Below are positions 15,476 to 24,130 of a stretch of 64,000 nt of DNA, one piece after another (the first letter of the stretch is position 1; every line of letters begins with the position of its first letter). This DNA comes from Aquimarina sp. AU474 (GTDB taxonomy: Bacteria; Bacteroidota; Bacteroidia; Flavobacteriales; Flavobacteriaceae): assembly GCF_900312815.1 (NCBI RefSeq), contig NZ_OMPE01000008.1, positions 434,001 through 498,000 on the forward strand, in the 5' to 3' direction. The position numbers and the translations under genes were made by a program. The notes under the pieces are model-generated. The model was not told the DNA's origin. It searched no databases and worked only from the letters and a program-made list of their open reading frames with translations.

Positions 15476-15652
15476 ATGGAAACTAATTTTACTATTACCA
15501 AAGGTAAAAAGAAAGGTTTGAAACTTTTGATTAATAGAGTATTATCAAAATGGGTTTCAAATTACATTGAAGCCATGAGTAAGGCTTTATACCCTCCAGA
15601 AACTAAAGGAGTACAAAGTAAAAATGATAGACATCGCATTTTTTACAAGTGA
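15476..15652 (+). CDS. Small basic protein (58 residues) downstream of the tRNA-like cluster
   Basis: An ATG-started frame 64 nt after the last tRNA-like gene, too short for most gene callers. The product is strongly basic (KGKKKG near the N-terminus) with one amphipathic helix (LINRVLSKWVSNYIEAMSKALY) and a basic tail ending DRHRIFYK. Codon use is ordinary for the window. I recognise no family; RNA binding is a guess from charge. It may be cotranscribed with the tRNA-like genes, since no terminator separates them. Confidence 0.5.
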   Translation: METNFTITKGKKKGLKLLINRVLSKWVSNYIEAMSKALYPPETKGVQSKNDRHRIFYK

Positions 15653-15895
15653 TTTTTTAATGAGCATAATTATACTTTGTTGTATTAATTAATTTCTATG
15701 TTATCATTAAAACAAACTTTCGAATTTAATAGAAAATAATTTGGAGTTTGAAATAGTTGCCTTGCTATCATTGGGGTAGGTGGCAAGGCTTCAATAATGA
15801 ATCTCTATGTTATAGACCTAAGTAATGATGTATATCTTTTGAATTTTTATACAATTTGAAGAAAGATATATCCTCTATGAATAGGTAGGTGTGAT
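15653..15895. other. Intergenic stretch with one inverted repeat
   Basis: No gene is supported. GCCTTGC (15751-15757) and GCAAGGC (15782-15788 region) form a 7-bp inverted repeat with a loop of about 17 nt. Only 13- and 20-codon frames occur. It is probably 3' untranslated RNA of the small unit before the terminator at 15896. Confidence 0.4.
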
Positions 15896-15930
15896 AAAAA
15901 AGCACCAGTTTTTATAACTGGTGCTTTTTT
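15896..15930. terminator. Bidirectional intrinsic terminator
   Basis: Perfect 15-bp inverted repeat AAAAAAGCACCAGTT / AACTGGTGCTTTTTT with a 5-nt loop, between the plus-strand small-RNA island and the minus-strand oxidoreductase gene ending at 15956. Confidence 0.92.
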
Positions 15931-15955
15931 ATTTTGAAAACATACTTACGTGATA

Positions 15956-18193
15956 TTATTTTAACTGCACTCCAGAAAATATTTCTGTTTCACTCGGTAA
16001 TTTAAGTTTATCCCTAATTACTTGACCAGCCTGAAGGCCTGCAATAATAGCCCCTTCATAATATCCCACATTAACACCAAAATTGATCCAATCCCCAGTG
16101 ATTATAAGATTATCAAAACCAGATTCATTGGCCTTAAGGCGATATTTGTTGGATCCAGGAAGCGATAATGTATATCTATCCGTTGGGTTTACATTAGCTC
16201 TAAAAAATTGTGTTTTTAATCTTTCATAATCTGTTTTTGCTTGTTTAGAAAAATCATGAATTACATCGAGTTTCATTCCTTCAGGATACTCTAATGTAGT
16301 GGCATTCGGGAAGAACCAACCCATTTTATCTTTCAACCATTGTTCTGAAACACGCATGATCCGTTCTAATTGCTCATGAGGGTAATTATGATCTGAATAT
16401 GGAGGGATCACTTCTGGATCTAGAAATGATCCGGTATAGTAGATCAATACTCCTGGTTCATCATCTTTCCAATCTTCATATGGCATAACCTGCGACATAT
16501 CAATGAACGAATATTGGGGATTGGCATACGTTACCAAGTTTGGTAATGCCCCCTCAGGAAAGCCCCAATCGGGTAAATTCATGCCTAACTCTTTTAATGT
16601 AGGCTTGATCCATAACTGCATAGACATGGTTGGGATACTCTTTACATGATTATACATGTCTCGCCAAGCTTGGTTATTGTCAATAATCTCTTTACAAATA
16701 CCTTCGTTCCCGCCTAAAACATCAATAGGAATACCCAAAACCACATAATCAAAATCTTTACCTTTTTCTAAAGATACTTTGCCTACATTCTCCCAATTAC
16801 ACCATGCTTCTTCAAGATCATAATTACCTTCCTTAAGTGCTTTAGCTTGTTGATCATCTATTTGATCATACAACGGTTCTCCTGGCCATACATCTAGATC
16901 TTTGAACTTATAAGTAGGATTGTAAGTACCATTCTTTAAGGTTACTTGCTCTACCATAGATACCTTTTCTATTGCGCCAGAATCAGAGTGATGTACCTGT
17001 TCTACCTTATGAAAGAACTTAAATTTTACTCCTCTGTTTTTAAGCACCAAGTAAATAGGGGTGATCATTGTATCTGCAGTTCCAGCTTTAAATTTCCATA
17101 CGAAAGACCCTTTATATCCTGCAGAATTAGTTAGGAAATGAAGCCCAACTCCAGCAGCTAAATATCCTTGTTGATCAGATCCCGTTAGGTTGTGAAACGT
17201 TCCTGTGTATAGAAACCTCACCATGGCAGAACTTAACAATCGTTCACTCGCTCCATGATTTTTGAGCCATTCTCTATAATCCAAATCATTGATGCGTTCA
17301 TAATCTAACTCATGAGTTTCTGGATTATATACATCCTCAAATGTTCCCTTCATATTTACAAGCCCAAATTCTACGAATACAGCTAGCCAATAGAAGTATT
17401 CGTTGTGATCGGCTATAGAATCAATAAGCTTAGTCACCCATTTTGAAAGTAAGTCGAGTAGCTCTTTGATCATAGAATGATGATCTTTTCGTTGTGCATC
17501 ATCGTGATTCTCATTAGTTAATTTTTGAACCAATTCGGAGATATAATTCAATAGTTTCTCACCTTCATGCTTAAAGATTTTATCTTTTACAAACTCCTCA
17601 AATTTAGATTTAAAACTTGCCCAAAGCGTATGGTGTTCTGGCGGTTTAATTTCTTTTACAGATGCGGATGCCATACTTACCAGATTATCCTTGTTTGGAT
17701 CTGTACCAAACAAAATTTCGGCAATTAGACCTATGGCCTTGTGAATAATGGCTGAAAAAGGAAGTGGTCCACCTTGACCAGGTATATATTCGTTAGATGG
17801 AAAAACAATGTTCTTTTTGATCCATTTATTAGTCTTAGGATCAAAGTGGGTGAGTAGGGTAGTATCTTCTCGATCAAAACCATCATCCCAAGATTTAAAA
17901 GGACTATTAGGCATTAAATTATACTGTTCGCATTCTTTGTATGAGTCTTGTATTAATCTGAAAGCATTTTCATACCACCCTTGTGCAATGTGAATACCAT
18001 GCTCTTGAATTCTTTCATTTGGACCTCTACCGGTAGCCGTTTTACCACCAAGTCTCCATCCCATTTGATAAATAGTGATGTCATAATGATCTTGCCAGTT
18101 TTCGTATGAGCTTAGTTCATAGGCAGTTGTTAGAGATGACATACCACTACCTAGTATGGCTATTTTCTTTTTGTTCTTTTCTGTGTTTTGCAT
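15956..18193 (-). CDS. FAD-dependent oxidoreductase (amine oxidase/phytoene desaturase-like)
   Basis: A 745-residue protein with an N-terminal dinucleotide-binding fold (KKIAILGSGMSSLTTAYEL, residues 9-27), followed by YQMGWRLGGKTATGRG, the GG motif of the amine oxidase/phytoene desaturase superfamily. The C-terminal FAD-closing segment is also present (IITGDWINFGVNVGYYEGAIIAGLQAG). It is longer than typical desaturases because of an acidic helical insertion around residues 190-270. There is no signal peptide, so it is cytoplasmic. Substrate unknown; carotenoid, lipid or polyene-like substrates fit the superfamily. It follows the 286-residue gene by 13 nt, so the two form an operon and probably act together. 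Confidence 0.85.
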   Translation of the reverse strand: MQNTEKNKKKIAILGSGMSSLTTAYELSSYENWQDHYDITIYQMGWRLGGKTATGRGPNERIQEHGIHIAQGWYENAFRLIQDSYKECEQYNLMPNSPFKSWDDGFDREDTTLLTHFDPKTNKWIKKNIVFPSNEYIPGQGGPLPFSAIIHKAIGLIAEILFGTDPNKDNLVSMASASVKEIKPPEHHTLWASFKSKFEEFVKDKIFKHEGEKLLNYISELVQKLTNENHDDAQRKDHHSMIKELLDLLSKWVTKLIDSIADHNEYFYWLAVFVEFGLVNMKGTFEDVYNPETHELDYERINDLDYREWLKNHGASERLLSSAMVRFLYTGTFHNLTGSDQQGYLAAGVGLHFLTNSAGYKGSFVWKFKAGTADTMITPIYLVLKNRGVKFKFFHKVEQVHHSDSGAIEKVSMVEQVTLKNGTYNPTYKFKDLDVWPGEPLYDQIDDQQAKALKEGNYDLEEAWCNWENVGKVSLEKGKDFDYVVLGIPIDVLGGNEGICKEIIDNNQAWRDMYNHVKSIPTMSMQLWIKPTLKELGMNLPDWGFPEGALPNLVTYANPQYSFIDMSQVMPYEDWKDDEPGVLIYYTGSFLDPEVIPPYSDHNYPHEQLERIMRVSEQWLKDKMGWFFPNATTLEYPEGMKLDVIHDFSKQAKTDYERLKTQFFRANVNPTDRYTLSLPGSNKYRLKANESGFDNLIITGDWINFGVNVGYYEGAIIAGLQAGQVIRDKLKLPSETEIFSGVQLK

Positions 18194-18206
18194 CAGTTTA
18201 TTAATT

Positions 18207-19067
18207 TTAAGGAGTATGGATTTTTTTAGCTATTAATGTATTATTGAAATGTGTTGAATTTAATTCACTTCTGTCAATGGGGTAAAGAGGTTTATTGTTT
18301 TTGATATATTTTAATAGTATAGGGGAGTTGTTCCATTTGGCAGCTTCTGCATATAACTCATCTAAATGTGGTAAAATAAACAGCTTGTCAAAAACATCTT
18401 CGATTAGCCCTATTAAATTATGAGCACGATGCGTAACGTATTGAATATCTTTTTTTGATAAAGGGTAATGACTAGGGTAAAAAGCTTCGATATCGGTTAT
18501 AATGGAAACAGCGCACCCACGAGGATTACCAAATATTTTACCTAACACTCCAAAGTTTACCCCTTCAACCATTGATTGGGCATACAATACACGATAGAGC
18601 ACAATATTCATAAAATATTGCTCGTAAATATTTTCTTTAAATGCTAACGTATCTGCTTCTTGATACCCTGCAATAATACTCGAGTTATGAGCACGATACC
18701 AAGAACATTCATTGGGTGTATTGATAAACTCCAACCAAAAGTTAACTGCGACAGGAAGTCCTATAAATGTCTCGCCAGATTCTTTGATCAATTGAGCAAG
18801 GGTTGCCATATATAGAAAATGACTATTTACGGCTCTCCACCAAGGACTACCAGGATGTTGTGCATGTATAGGGTTGAGTGTACCTCTTTTAATTTCCCAG
18901 TTTATAAATGCTAATTCAGAATTTCCTAAACCTTCTTTTCTTTTAATAAAAGGATCTCCGTATTTTTGATAGAATTCGTACCTTAATTTATAGCGACCTT
19001 GTGGGTTATCAGAGACATTAAGTACAATTCCTTTGGCTTTTTCCTTAAGTATTTCAAGTTTGTTCAT
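18207..19067 (-). CDS. Unrecognised soluble protein, operon partner of the FAD oxidoreductase
   Basis: A 286-residue protein, mostly helical by composition, rich in aromatic residues and histidines (HAQHPGSPWWRAVNSHFLYMATLAQ; CSWYRAHNSSIIAGY; YVTHRAHNLIGLIEDVFDK). No signal peptide or membrane segment. I do not recognise a family. The WWRAVNSHF and WYRAHNSSI segments look alike (WxRA-N/H-S) and may be an internal repeat or paired active-site elements. It is the first gene of a two-gene operon with the FAD oxidoreductase, so it could supply or receive its substrate. Confidence 0.75.
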   Translation of the reverse strand: MNKLEILKEKAKGIVLNVSDNPQGRYKLRYEFYQKYGDPFIKRKEGLGNSELAFINWEIKRGTLNPIHAQHPGSPWWRAVNSHFLYMATLAQLIKESGETFIGLPVAVNFWLEFINTPNECSWYRAHNSSIIAGYQEADTLAFKENIYEQYFMNIVLYRVLYAQSMVEGVNFGVLGKIFGNPRGCAVSIITDIEAFYPSHYPLSKKDIQYVTHRAHNLIGLIEDVFDKLFILPHLDELYAEAAKWNNSPILLKYIKNNKPLYPIDRSELNSTHFNNTLIAKKIHTP

Positions 19068-19191
19068 ATATTAGTGAAAAGGTTTATAAACTTACAAGTA
19101 AAATTTAGATATTTTAGAAAATTCAAGGAGTATAATTTATAAAATTTCCTAGTTGAGTAAAAATGATTTCTCAAAATATTAAACATTAAGA

Positions 19192-21225
19192 ATGACAACT
19201 TATTTCAAATACTATTTAGGGATCTTATCCATTTTATTATTGTCTTCTCTTAATTCAATTAGTCAAACCACTGTTCTTTTACATGAATCTACAGAGCTGC
19301 AGGATATTGGAATGCAAACTCATTATCTAGAAGATGTATCTCTCAAATTATCGATTGAAGAAATCATCAATAACAATCTTGATTCTGATTTTAAAGCATT
19401 TACACAGGAAACTTTAAATTTTTCTAGTACAGCATCGGCCTATTGGGTAAAATTTAATGTAACAAAAACAGTCCCTGGTAATTTTTACCTCAATGTTGGC
19501 TCGGCCTATATTGATTCGATATCTCTTTATGAATTTAATGAGGCAAATCAATTAATTTCTACTAGACATACAGGTGATGATTTACCTTTTAATAGTCGTG
19601 AAATAGAAGTAGGTAATTATCTATTTGCTCTTGATTTTGAAGTTAACAATACTCGAACTTTTTATTTAAGGGTAAAGAGTGATCAGCCCTTGTTTTTTCC
19701 TCTTCGAGTAGGAACATTACCTCAATTTTTAAGCTACGAGCATGATTTAGATTTTTTACAAGGTATGTATTTTGGGTTCATGCTGATGATATTTTTATAT
19801 AACCTCTTTCTGTATTTTTCGACCCGAGAAAGGATATATCTTTATTATATAGCTTATGTATTTAGTATTACCTGGTTTATGGCTTCGGTATTTGGGTATT
19901 ACTTTGAATACTTCTGGCCTAATATCCCTTTTATAAATCAAATTGTGGTCGTTAGTTCTGGACTCACGATGATTACCGCTACTTTATTTACACAAAAGTT
20001 TTTAAACACTAAAGAATCAGGTTCTATTATGCATAAGGGATCCATGGTGTTTCTTGTAATAGGTATTTTGGTATGTGCACTTGTGTTGTTAGGTTTTAAA
20101 ATAGAAGGTTTAAAGTTAGCACAAGGTGGACTACTTATTATGGCAGCATACTTCCTTATTCTAGGTATTCGGTTTAAATTAAAAGGGTACAGGCCAGCCA
20201 AATACTACTTATTGGCATGGGGTGCTCTTATCGTTGGTATTTGTTTTGCTATTCTTGAATCTTTAAATCTCACTTTTGTAATGTCGTACCTCAATGCCAT
20301 GCAAATTGGTTCTGCTCTCGAAGTATTATTACTTTCATTTGCTCTAGGAGATCGTATTAATATGTATAAAAAGCAAAAAGAAGATGCGCAATTAGAGGCA
20401 TTATTAACTGCAAAGGAAAATGAACGATTAATTCAAGAACAAAATGTTATATTAGAGAAAAAGGTTCAAGAAAGAACCGCAGAGGTTGCCTCTCAGAACG
20501 AGGAACTGGTTAATCTTAATAAGGAAAAGGATATGTTGGTTAACGTAGTTGCTCATGACCTTAGAACTCCTCTGAGTCATATCCGATTATTAATACAATT
20601 AATTGATGTTACCTCGTTACACTTAACTAATGATCAGAAATCGTATTTGACAGAAATTGATAACTCGGCAGATCGCCTTAAGCAAATGATTGGGCGTATC
20701 TTAAATATACATGCTTTAGAGACCAATAGGGTTAAATTAATGAGTCAAGTTATTGATTTGGTAGAATTGGTAAATTATGTAGTGCGCTGTTTCCGTCTTA
20801 CAGCAGAGGAAAAAGAAATTGAAATGATTATCACATCGGAATCAGGGAATCATTTTGTAGAAGTGGATAAAAATTATATGATCCAAGTGCTAGAAAATTT
20901 GGTTTCTAATGCGATCAAATTCTCCGAAAGAGGAAGCAAAGTAATACTTCATGTAAAATCTTATGAAGACAGAACATATGTTGTGGTCGAAGATCAGGGG
21001 CCTGGTATTAGCGAAGAAGATCAAAAGAAACTATTTGGTAGGTTTCAAAAACTTAGTGCGCAGCCTACAGAAGGTGAAGCATCAATTGGCCTAGGGTTAT
21101 CGATCGTTAAAAAATATATAGAATCGATGAATGGTGAAATTCACTGTGAAAGCGAATTAGATGTTGGCACTAAATTTATTATCTCTTTCGAATCTAAAGA
21201 TCATTTGGAAAAAATTGAGGATTAA
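19192..21225 (+). CDS. 7TM-DISM sensor histidine kinase
   Basis: A 677-residue kinase. Signal peptide (residues 1-25); a periplasmic beta-sandwich of the 7TMR-DISMED2 type (about 30-175); seven hydrophobic segments (about 185-390); a coiled coil (395-445); HisKA with phospho-acceptor His455 in VVAHDLRTPLSH; and a HATPase domain with N box ENLVSNAIKFSERG, G1 DQGPGISEED, F box LFGRFQKLS and G2 GLGLSIVKKY. It has no partner response regulator next to it, so its target is elsewhere. DISMED2 domains are thought to bind carbohydrates, so a sugar signal is plausible but unproven. Confidence 0.93.
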   Translation: MTTYFKYYLGILSILLLSSLNSISQTTVLLHESTELQDIGMQTHYLEDVSLKLSIEEIINNNLDSDFKAFTQETLNFSSTASAYWVKFNVTKTVPGNFYLNVGSAYIDSISLYEFNEANQLISTRHTGDDLPFNSREIEVGNYLFALDFEVNNTRTFYLRVKSDQPLFFPLRVGTLPQFLSYEHDLDFLQGMYFGFMLMIFLYNLFLYFSTRERIYLYYIAYVFSITWFMASVFGYYFEYFWPNIPFINQIVVVSSGLTMITATLFTQKFLNTKESGSIMHKGSMVFLVIGILVCALVLLGFKIEGLKLAQGGLLIMAAYFLILGIRFKLKGYRPAKYYLLAWGALIVGICFAILESLNLTFVMSYLNAMQIGSALEVLLLSFALGDRINMYKKQKEDAQLEALLTAKENERLIQEQNVILEKKVQERTAEVASQNEELVNLNKEKDMLVNVVAHDLRTPLSHIRLLIQLIDVTSLHLTNDQKSYLTEIDNSADRLKQMIGRILNIHALETNRVKLMSQVIDLVELVNYVVRCFRLTAEEKEIEMIITSESGNHFVEVDKNYMIQVLENLVSNAIKFSERGSKVILHVKSYEDRTYVVVEDQGPGISEEDQKKLFGRFQKLSAQPTEGEASIGLGLSIVKKYIESMNGEIHCESELDVGTKFIISFESKDHLEKIED

Positions 21226-21360
21226 TGTTCTTATAAAAATAATGAAACATAAGTTCCAATTAGATAGGATACTATATAAAATATATTGACTGTAGCGTAT
21301 TCGAAAAACAGGCTAGCATTTGATTTAAAAAGTTTTATATTTTTTTTGCTAATAAATTTT

Positions 21361-21384
21361 GCGTCTTTTTTTATTCTTTGCGTC
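21361..21384 (+). promoter_or_regulatory. Paired GCGTC boxes upstream of sigZ
   Basis: GCGTC at 21361-21365 and again at 21380-21384, each preceded by TTT, separated by a 14-nt T-rich spacer. The start codon lies 32 nt downstream. The same arrangement occurs before arsM. CGTC is a common -10 core of ECF sigma promoters. Confidence 0.55.
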
Positions 21385-21416
21385 TTTAAATAAATCAAAG
21401 ATTTATTTTTACTACT

Positions 21417-21962
21417 ATGAGTAATGAGATTATACACGTTTGGAACGATATGAATGGTCGATTAACAAATTTTGTTAACACAAAAGTAAAGGATCCCGAA
21501 CTTTCTAAAGATATTGTGCAAGATGTTTTTTTAAAAGTGTTTACGAAATTTGATACTTTAAAAAATAAAGAAAAATTAGTATCATGGATTTATCAAATTA
21601 CTAGAAATGAAATCATATCGCATTTCAGGAAAATTAAATTTAATAGCACTTCAAAAGAAGTAGAAGCAGAGGAATTTTCAGAAGAAATACTTACATCAGA
21701 GCTTATACATTGTATAAACCCACTAATTAATTCACTTCCCGAAAAATATAAACAGGCAATTGTATTGGCAGACTTAGAGAATGTATCGCAAAAAGAAATT
21801 GCTAATCAATTAAATATTTCATATTCGGGAGTAAAATCACGAGTACAACGAGGGCGGGAGATGCTTAAATCTGCTTACGAAGAGTGTTGTGTTATCTCTG
21901 CAGATGTTTATGGTGATGTAATAGATTACAAGGTTAAAAACTGTAGTAAAACTTGTGATTAA
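21417..21962 (+). CDS. sigZ: ECF RNA polymerase sigma factor, SigZ type
   Basis: A 181-residue sigma factor with region 2 (residues 7-72, DIVQDVFLKVFTKFDTLKN and WIYQITRNEIISHFRK) and region 4 (108-152, LPEKYKQAIVLADLENVSQKEIANQL...YSGVKSRVQRGREML). The tail is short and cysteine-rich: C157, C158, C176 and C180, with DxxGDVIDY between. A CC...VIDY...C tail is, from memory, typical of the SigZ family. No anti-sigma gene is adjacent. It stands directly upstream of arsM and shares the paired GCGTC promoter motif, so it probably controls itself and the arsenic genes. The cysteines could bind a metal or arsenite. Confidence 0.88.
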   Translation: MSNEIIHVWNDMNGRLTNFVNTKVKDPELSKDIVQDVFLKVFTKFDTLKNKEKLVSWIYQITRNEIISHFRKIKFNSTSKEVEAEEFSEEILTSELIHCINPLINSLPEKYKQAIVLADLENVSQKEIANQLNISYSGVKSRVQRGREMLKSAYEECCVISADVYGDVIDYKVKNCSKTCD

Positions 21963-21972
21963 AACTTTTTTT

Positions 21973-21996
21973 GCGTCTTTTATTTCATGTGACGTC
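21973..21996 (+). promoter_or_regulatory. Paired (G/A)CGTC boxes upstream of arsM
   Basis: TTTTTTTGCGTC ending 21977, a 14-nt spacer, then ACGTC at 21992-21996, 43 nt before the arsM ATG. CGTC cores are 19 nt apart, exactly as in the copy upstream of sigZ. Confidence 0.55.
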
Positions 21997-22039
21997 TATA
22001 GAGTGAAAATCAATAAAACACTTTGTAAATAGATATATT

Positions 22040-22831
22040 ATGTCACAAGAAATTAAAGAACAAGTAAAAGAAGCGTATGCAAGAGTTGCAAATTCTGGAG
22101 AAGGATGTGGTTGTGGACCAACATCATGCGGATCACCGGCTCAAGATTGGACGCTTAGTGAAAGTTATGCCTCTGTAGAAGGTTATGAAGCTGAAGCTGA
22201 TTATGCTTTAGGTTGCGGAATTCCAACAGAGCATGCCAAAATTAAAAAAGGACAAACCGTTCTTGATTTAGGTTCAGGAGCCGGAAATGATGTTTTCATT
22301 GCCAGGCAAATTGTTGGAGAAAAAGGTCATGTTATTGGTATCGATATGACCGAAGCAATGATTGAAAAAGCCAATAAAAACAAACAAAAATTAGGGTATA
22401 CCAATGTAGATTTTGTTTTAGGTGAAATTGAAAACTTACCATTAAAAGAAAATAGTATTGATGTTGCTGTGAGTAATTGTGTTTTGAATTTAGTTCCTGA
22501 TAAAAAGAAGGCCTATCAAGAAGTATATCGCGTCTTAAAAGCAGGCGGTAATTTTAATATGTCTGATATTGTTCTTAAAGGTGATTTACCTAAAGGTATC
22601 AAAGAAGCTGCCGACATGTATGCAGGTTGTATATCTGGGGCACTACAACAGGAGGATTATATTGAAGCCATAAGGGATGCTGGTTTTAAAAACATTACAA
22701 TTACTAAAGAACGAGAAATTGAAATGCCAGATGATATATTACTACAATATGTTTGTTGTCCCGAGGAATTAGAGAAATATAAAGCAAGTAATAATGCTGT
22801 TATTAGTCTTGGTGTTTATGCGGAGAAATAA
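22040..22831 (+). CDS. arsM: Arsenite S-adenosylmethionine methyltransferase ArsM
   Basis: A 263-residue cytoplasmic methyltransferase converting As(III) to methylated arsenicals. SAM motif I is DLGSGAGND (residues 76-84). The three cysteines that bind As(III) in characterised ArsM enzymes have likely counterparts in C59 (ALGCGIP), C147 (SNCVLN) and C197 (AGCISG). An N-terminal GCGCGPTSCG cluster and a CC pair near the C-terminus are further cysteines. It is the first structural gene after sigZ, followed 23 nt later by the C-S lyase gene. Confidence 0.95.
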   Translation: MSQEIKEQVKEAYARVANSGEGCGCGPTSCGSPAQDWTLSESYASVEGYEAEADYALGCGIPTEHAKIKKGQTVLDLGSGAGNDVFIARQIVGEKGHVIGIDMTEAMIEKANKNKQKLGYTNVDFVLGEIENLPLKENSIDVAVSNCVLNLVPDKKKAYQEVYRVLKAGGNFNMSDIVLKGDLPKGIKEAADMYAGCISGALQQEDYIEAIRDAGFKNITITKEREIEMPDDILLQYVCCPEELEKYKASNNAVISLGVYAEK

Positions 22832-22854
22832 TAATTGTAAAAGTATAGAAGGAT

Positions 22855-24078
22855 ATGAGTCAATTTGATAAAATACATACAGTCGAAAACAATTTCGCAA
22901 AGAGTAATCCAAATTATTTAAAAGGCATGTTTGGCACTACAGATGTAATGCCATTATGGATCGCTGATATGGATTTTGAAATAGCAAAGCCAATACAAGA
23001 AAGTCTACAAAAATTGGTTGCAAGAAATATCTATGCGTATGAATTTGATACTGAAAATGTTTTTAAAGCAATTACAGATTGGAACGTAAAACGACATCAA
23101 TTACAATTAGACTCTAAAAGGTTTATACAAGTAACAGGAGTACTCACAGGAATTTCAGTGTTGATTAAAGAACTGTCAGACCAAGGTGATGGTATTATGG
23201 TACAAACACCTGTTTATCATCAATTTTTTAAACTTATTGAATCTGCCGGTAGAACGGTAGTTAGTAATCCATTAAAGGTTGAAGATGGTCATTACCAAAT
23301 GGATTTTGAAGATATAGAACGTAAGCTTAAAACATTGAATGTAAAAGTTATATTATTATGCAATCCTCATAACCCTGTTGGTCGTGTATGGACAAAAGAA
23401 GAGTTGCAAAAACTGGTAACTATTGCAAATACGTATGATGTAACCATTATTAGTGACGAGATACATGCTGATATTGTTTACTCTTATGCCAAATTTAATA
23501 GTATTGCCTCTATAGTTAATGGTAAAAATCATATTGCCGTTCTAGGATCACCTGCAAAAACATTTGGCATGCAAAGTATTTCTAATGGATATATGTATAT
23601 ACCAAATCAAGAAACGCAGCAACTTGTAAAAAAGACAGTAACTTCGATGTATTTGGATCATGGTAGTATTCTTACCGCTAATGCCACAATTGCTGCGTAC
23701 ACTCAAGGAGAAGAATGGCTAGATGATTTATTAATTTATCTTGAGAAAACACTTAATTGGATTCAAGATTTTGCACATAATGAATTACCAGAGGTTACTT
23801 TATTAAAACCAGAAGGAACCTATCAGGTTTGGTTAGATTTTAGTAAATTAAGTTTGTCAGATGATGCTTTAGAGCATTTAATTATTAAACAGGCAAAATT
23901 GGCTTTAACGCCGGGAAGTTGGTTTGAAAGTTCGCACACACAATTTATGCGAATGAACATAGCTTCGCCTTTAGAAAAAATTCAGCAAGCCTTTTATCAA
24001 TTAAAAAATGCTATTGATACGGGTCTAGATATTTCTTTTAATGAAGCAGGTAAAACTGAAAATGATTGTTCATGTTAG
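22855..24078 (+). CDS. MalY/PatB-type PLP-dependent C-S lyase (aminotransferase fold I)
   Basis: A 407-residue fold-type I PLP enzyme. The PLP lysine is K235 in GSPAKTFGMQS. The MPLWIADMDFEI start, CNPHNPVGRVWT, SDEIHADIVY and the C-terminal FMRMNIASP segment (substrate carboxylate Arg) are hallmarks of MalY/PatB cystathionine beta-lyases. They split C-S bonds in cysteine derivatives, giving pyruvate, ammonia and a thiol. Its position inside an arsenic operon is unusual; released thiol or sulfide might act on arsenic species (inference). The C-terminus ends NDCSC. Confidence 0.9.
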   Translation: MSQFDKIHTVENNFAKSNPNYLKGMFGTTDVMPLWIADMDFEIAKPIQESLQKLVARNIYAYEFDTENVFKAITDWNVKRHQLQLDSKRFIQVTGVLTGISVLIKELSDQGDGIMVQTPVYHQFFKLIESAGRTVVSNPLKVEDGHYQMDFEDIERKLKTLNVKVILLCNPHNPVGRVWTKEELQKLVTIANTYDVTIISDEIHADIVYSYAKFNSIASIVNGKNHIAVLGSPAKTFGMQSISNGYMYIPNQETQQLVKKTVTSMYLDHGSILTANATIAAYTQGEEWLDDLLIYLEKTLNWIQDFAHNELPEVTLLKPEGTYQVWLDFSKLSLSDDALEHLIIKQAKLALTPGSWFESSHTQFMRMNIASPLEKIQQAFYQLKNAIDTGLDISFNEAGKTENDCSC

Positions 24079-24130
24079 AATGTAAAGAGATACCATAATC
24101 TTATCTAGTCTTATTTTTTGAAAATGGAGT

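Noticed and set aside
15698-15739. 13-codon ORF between the 58-codon ORF and the terminator
   Set aside because: Too short and without any supporting signal.
21231-21437. Minus-strand 68-residue ORF covering the region before sigZ
   Set aside because: Lies over the candidate sigZ promoter, is low-complexity, and has no family signal.
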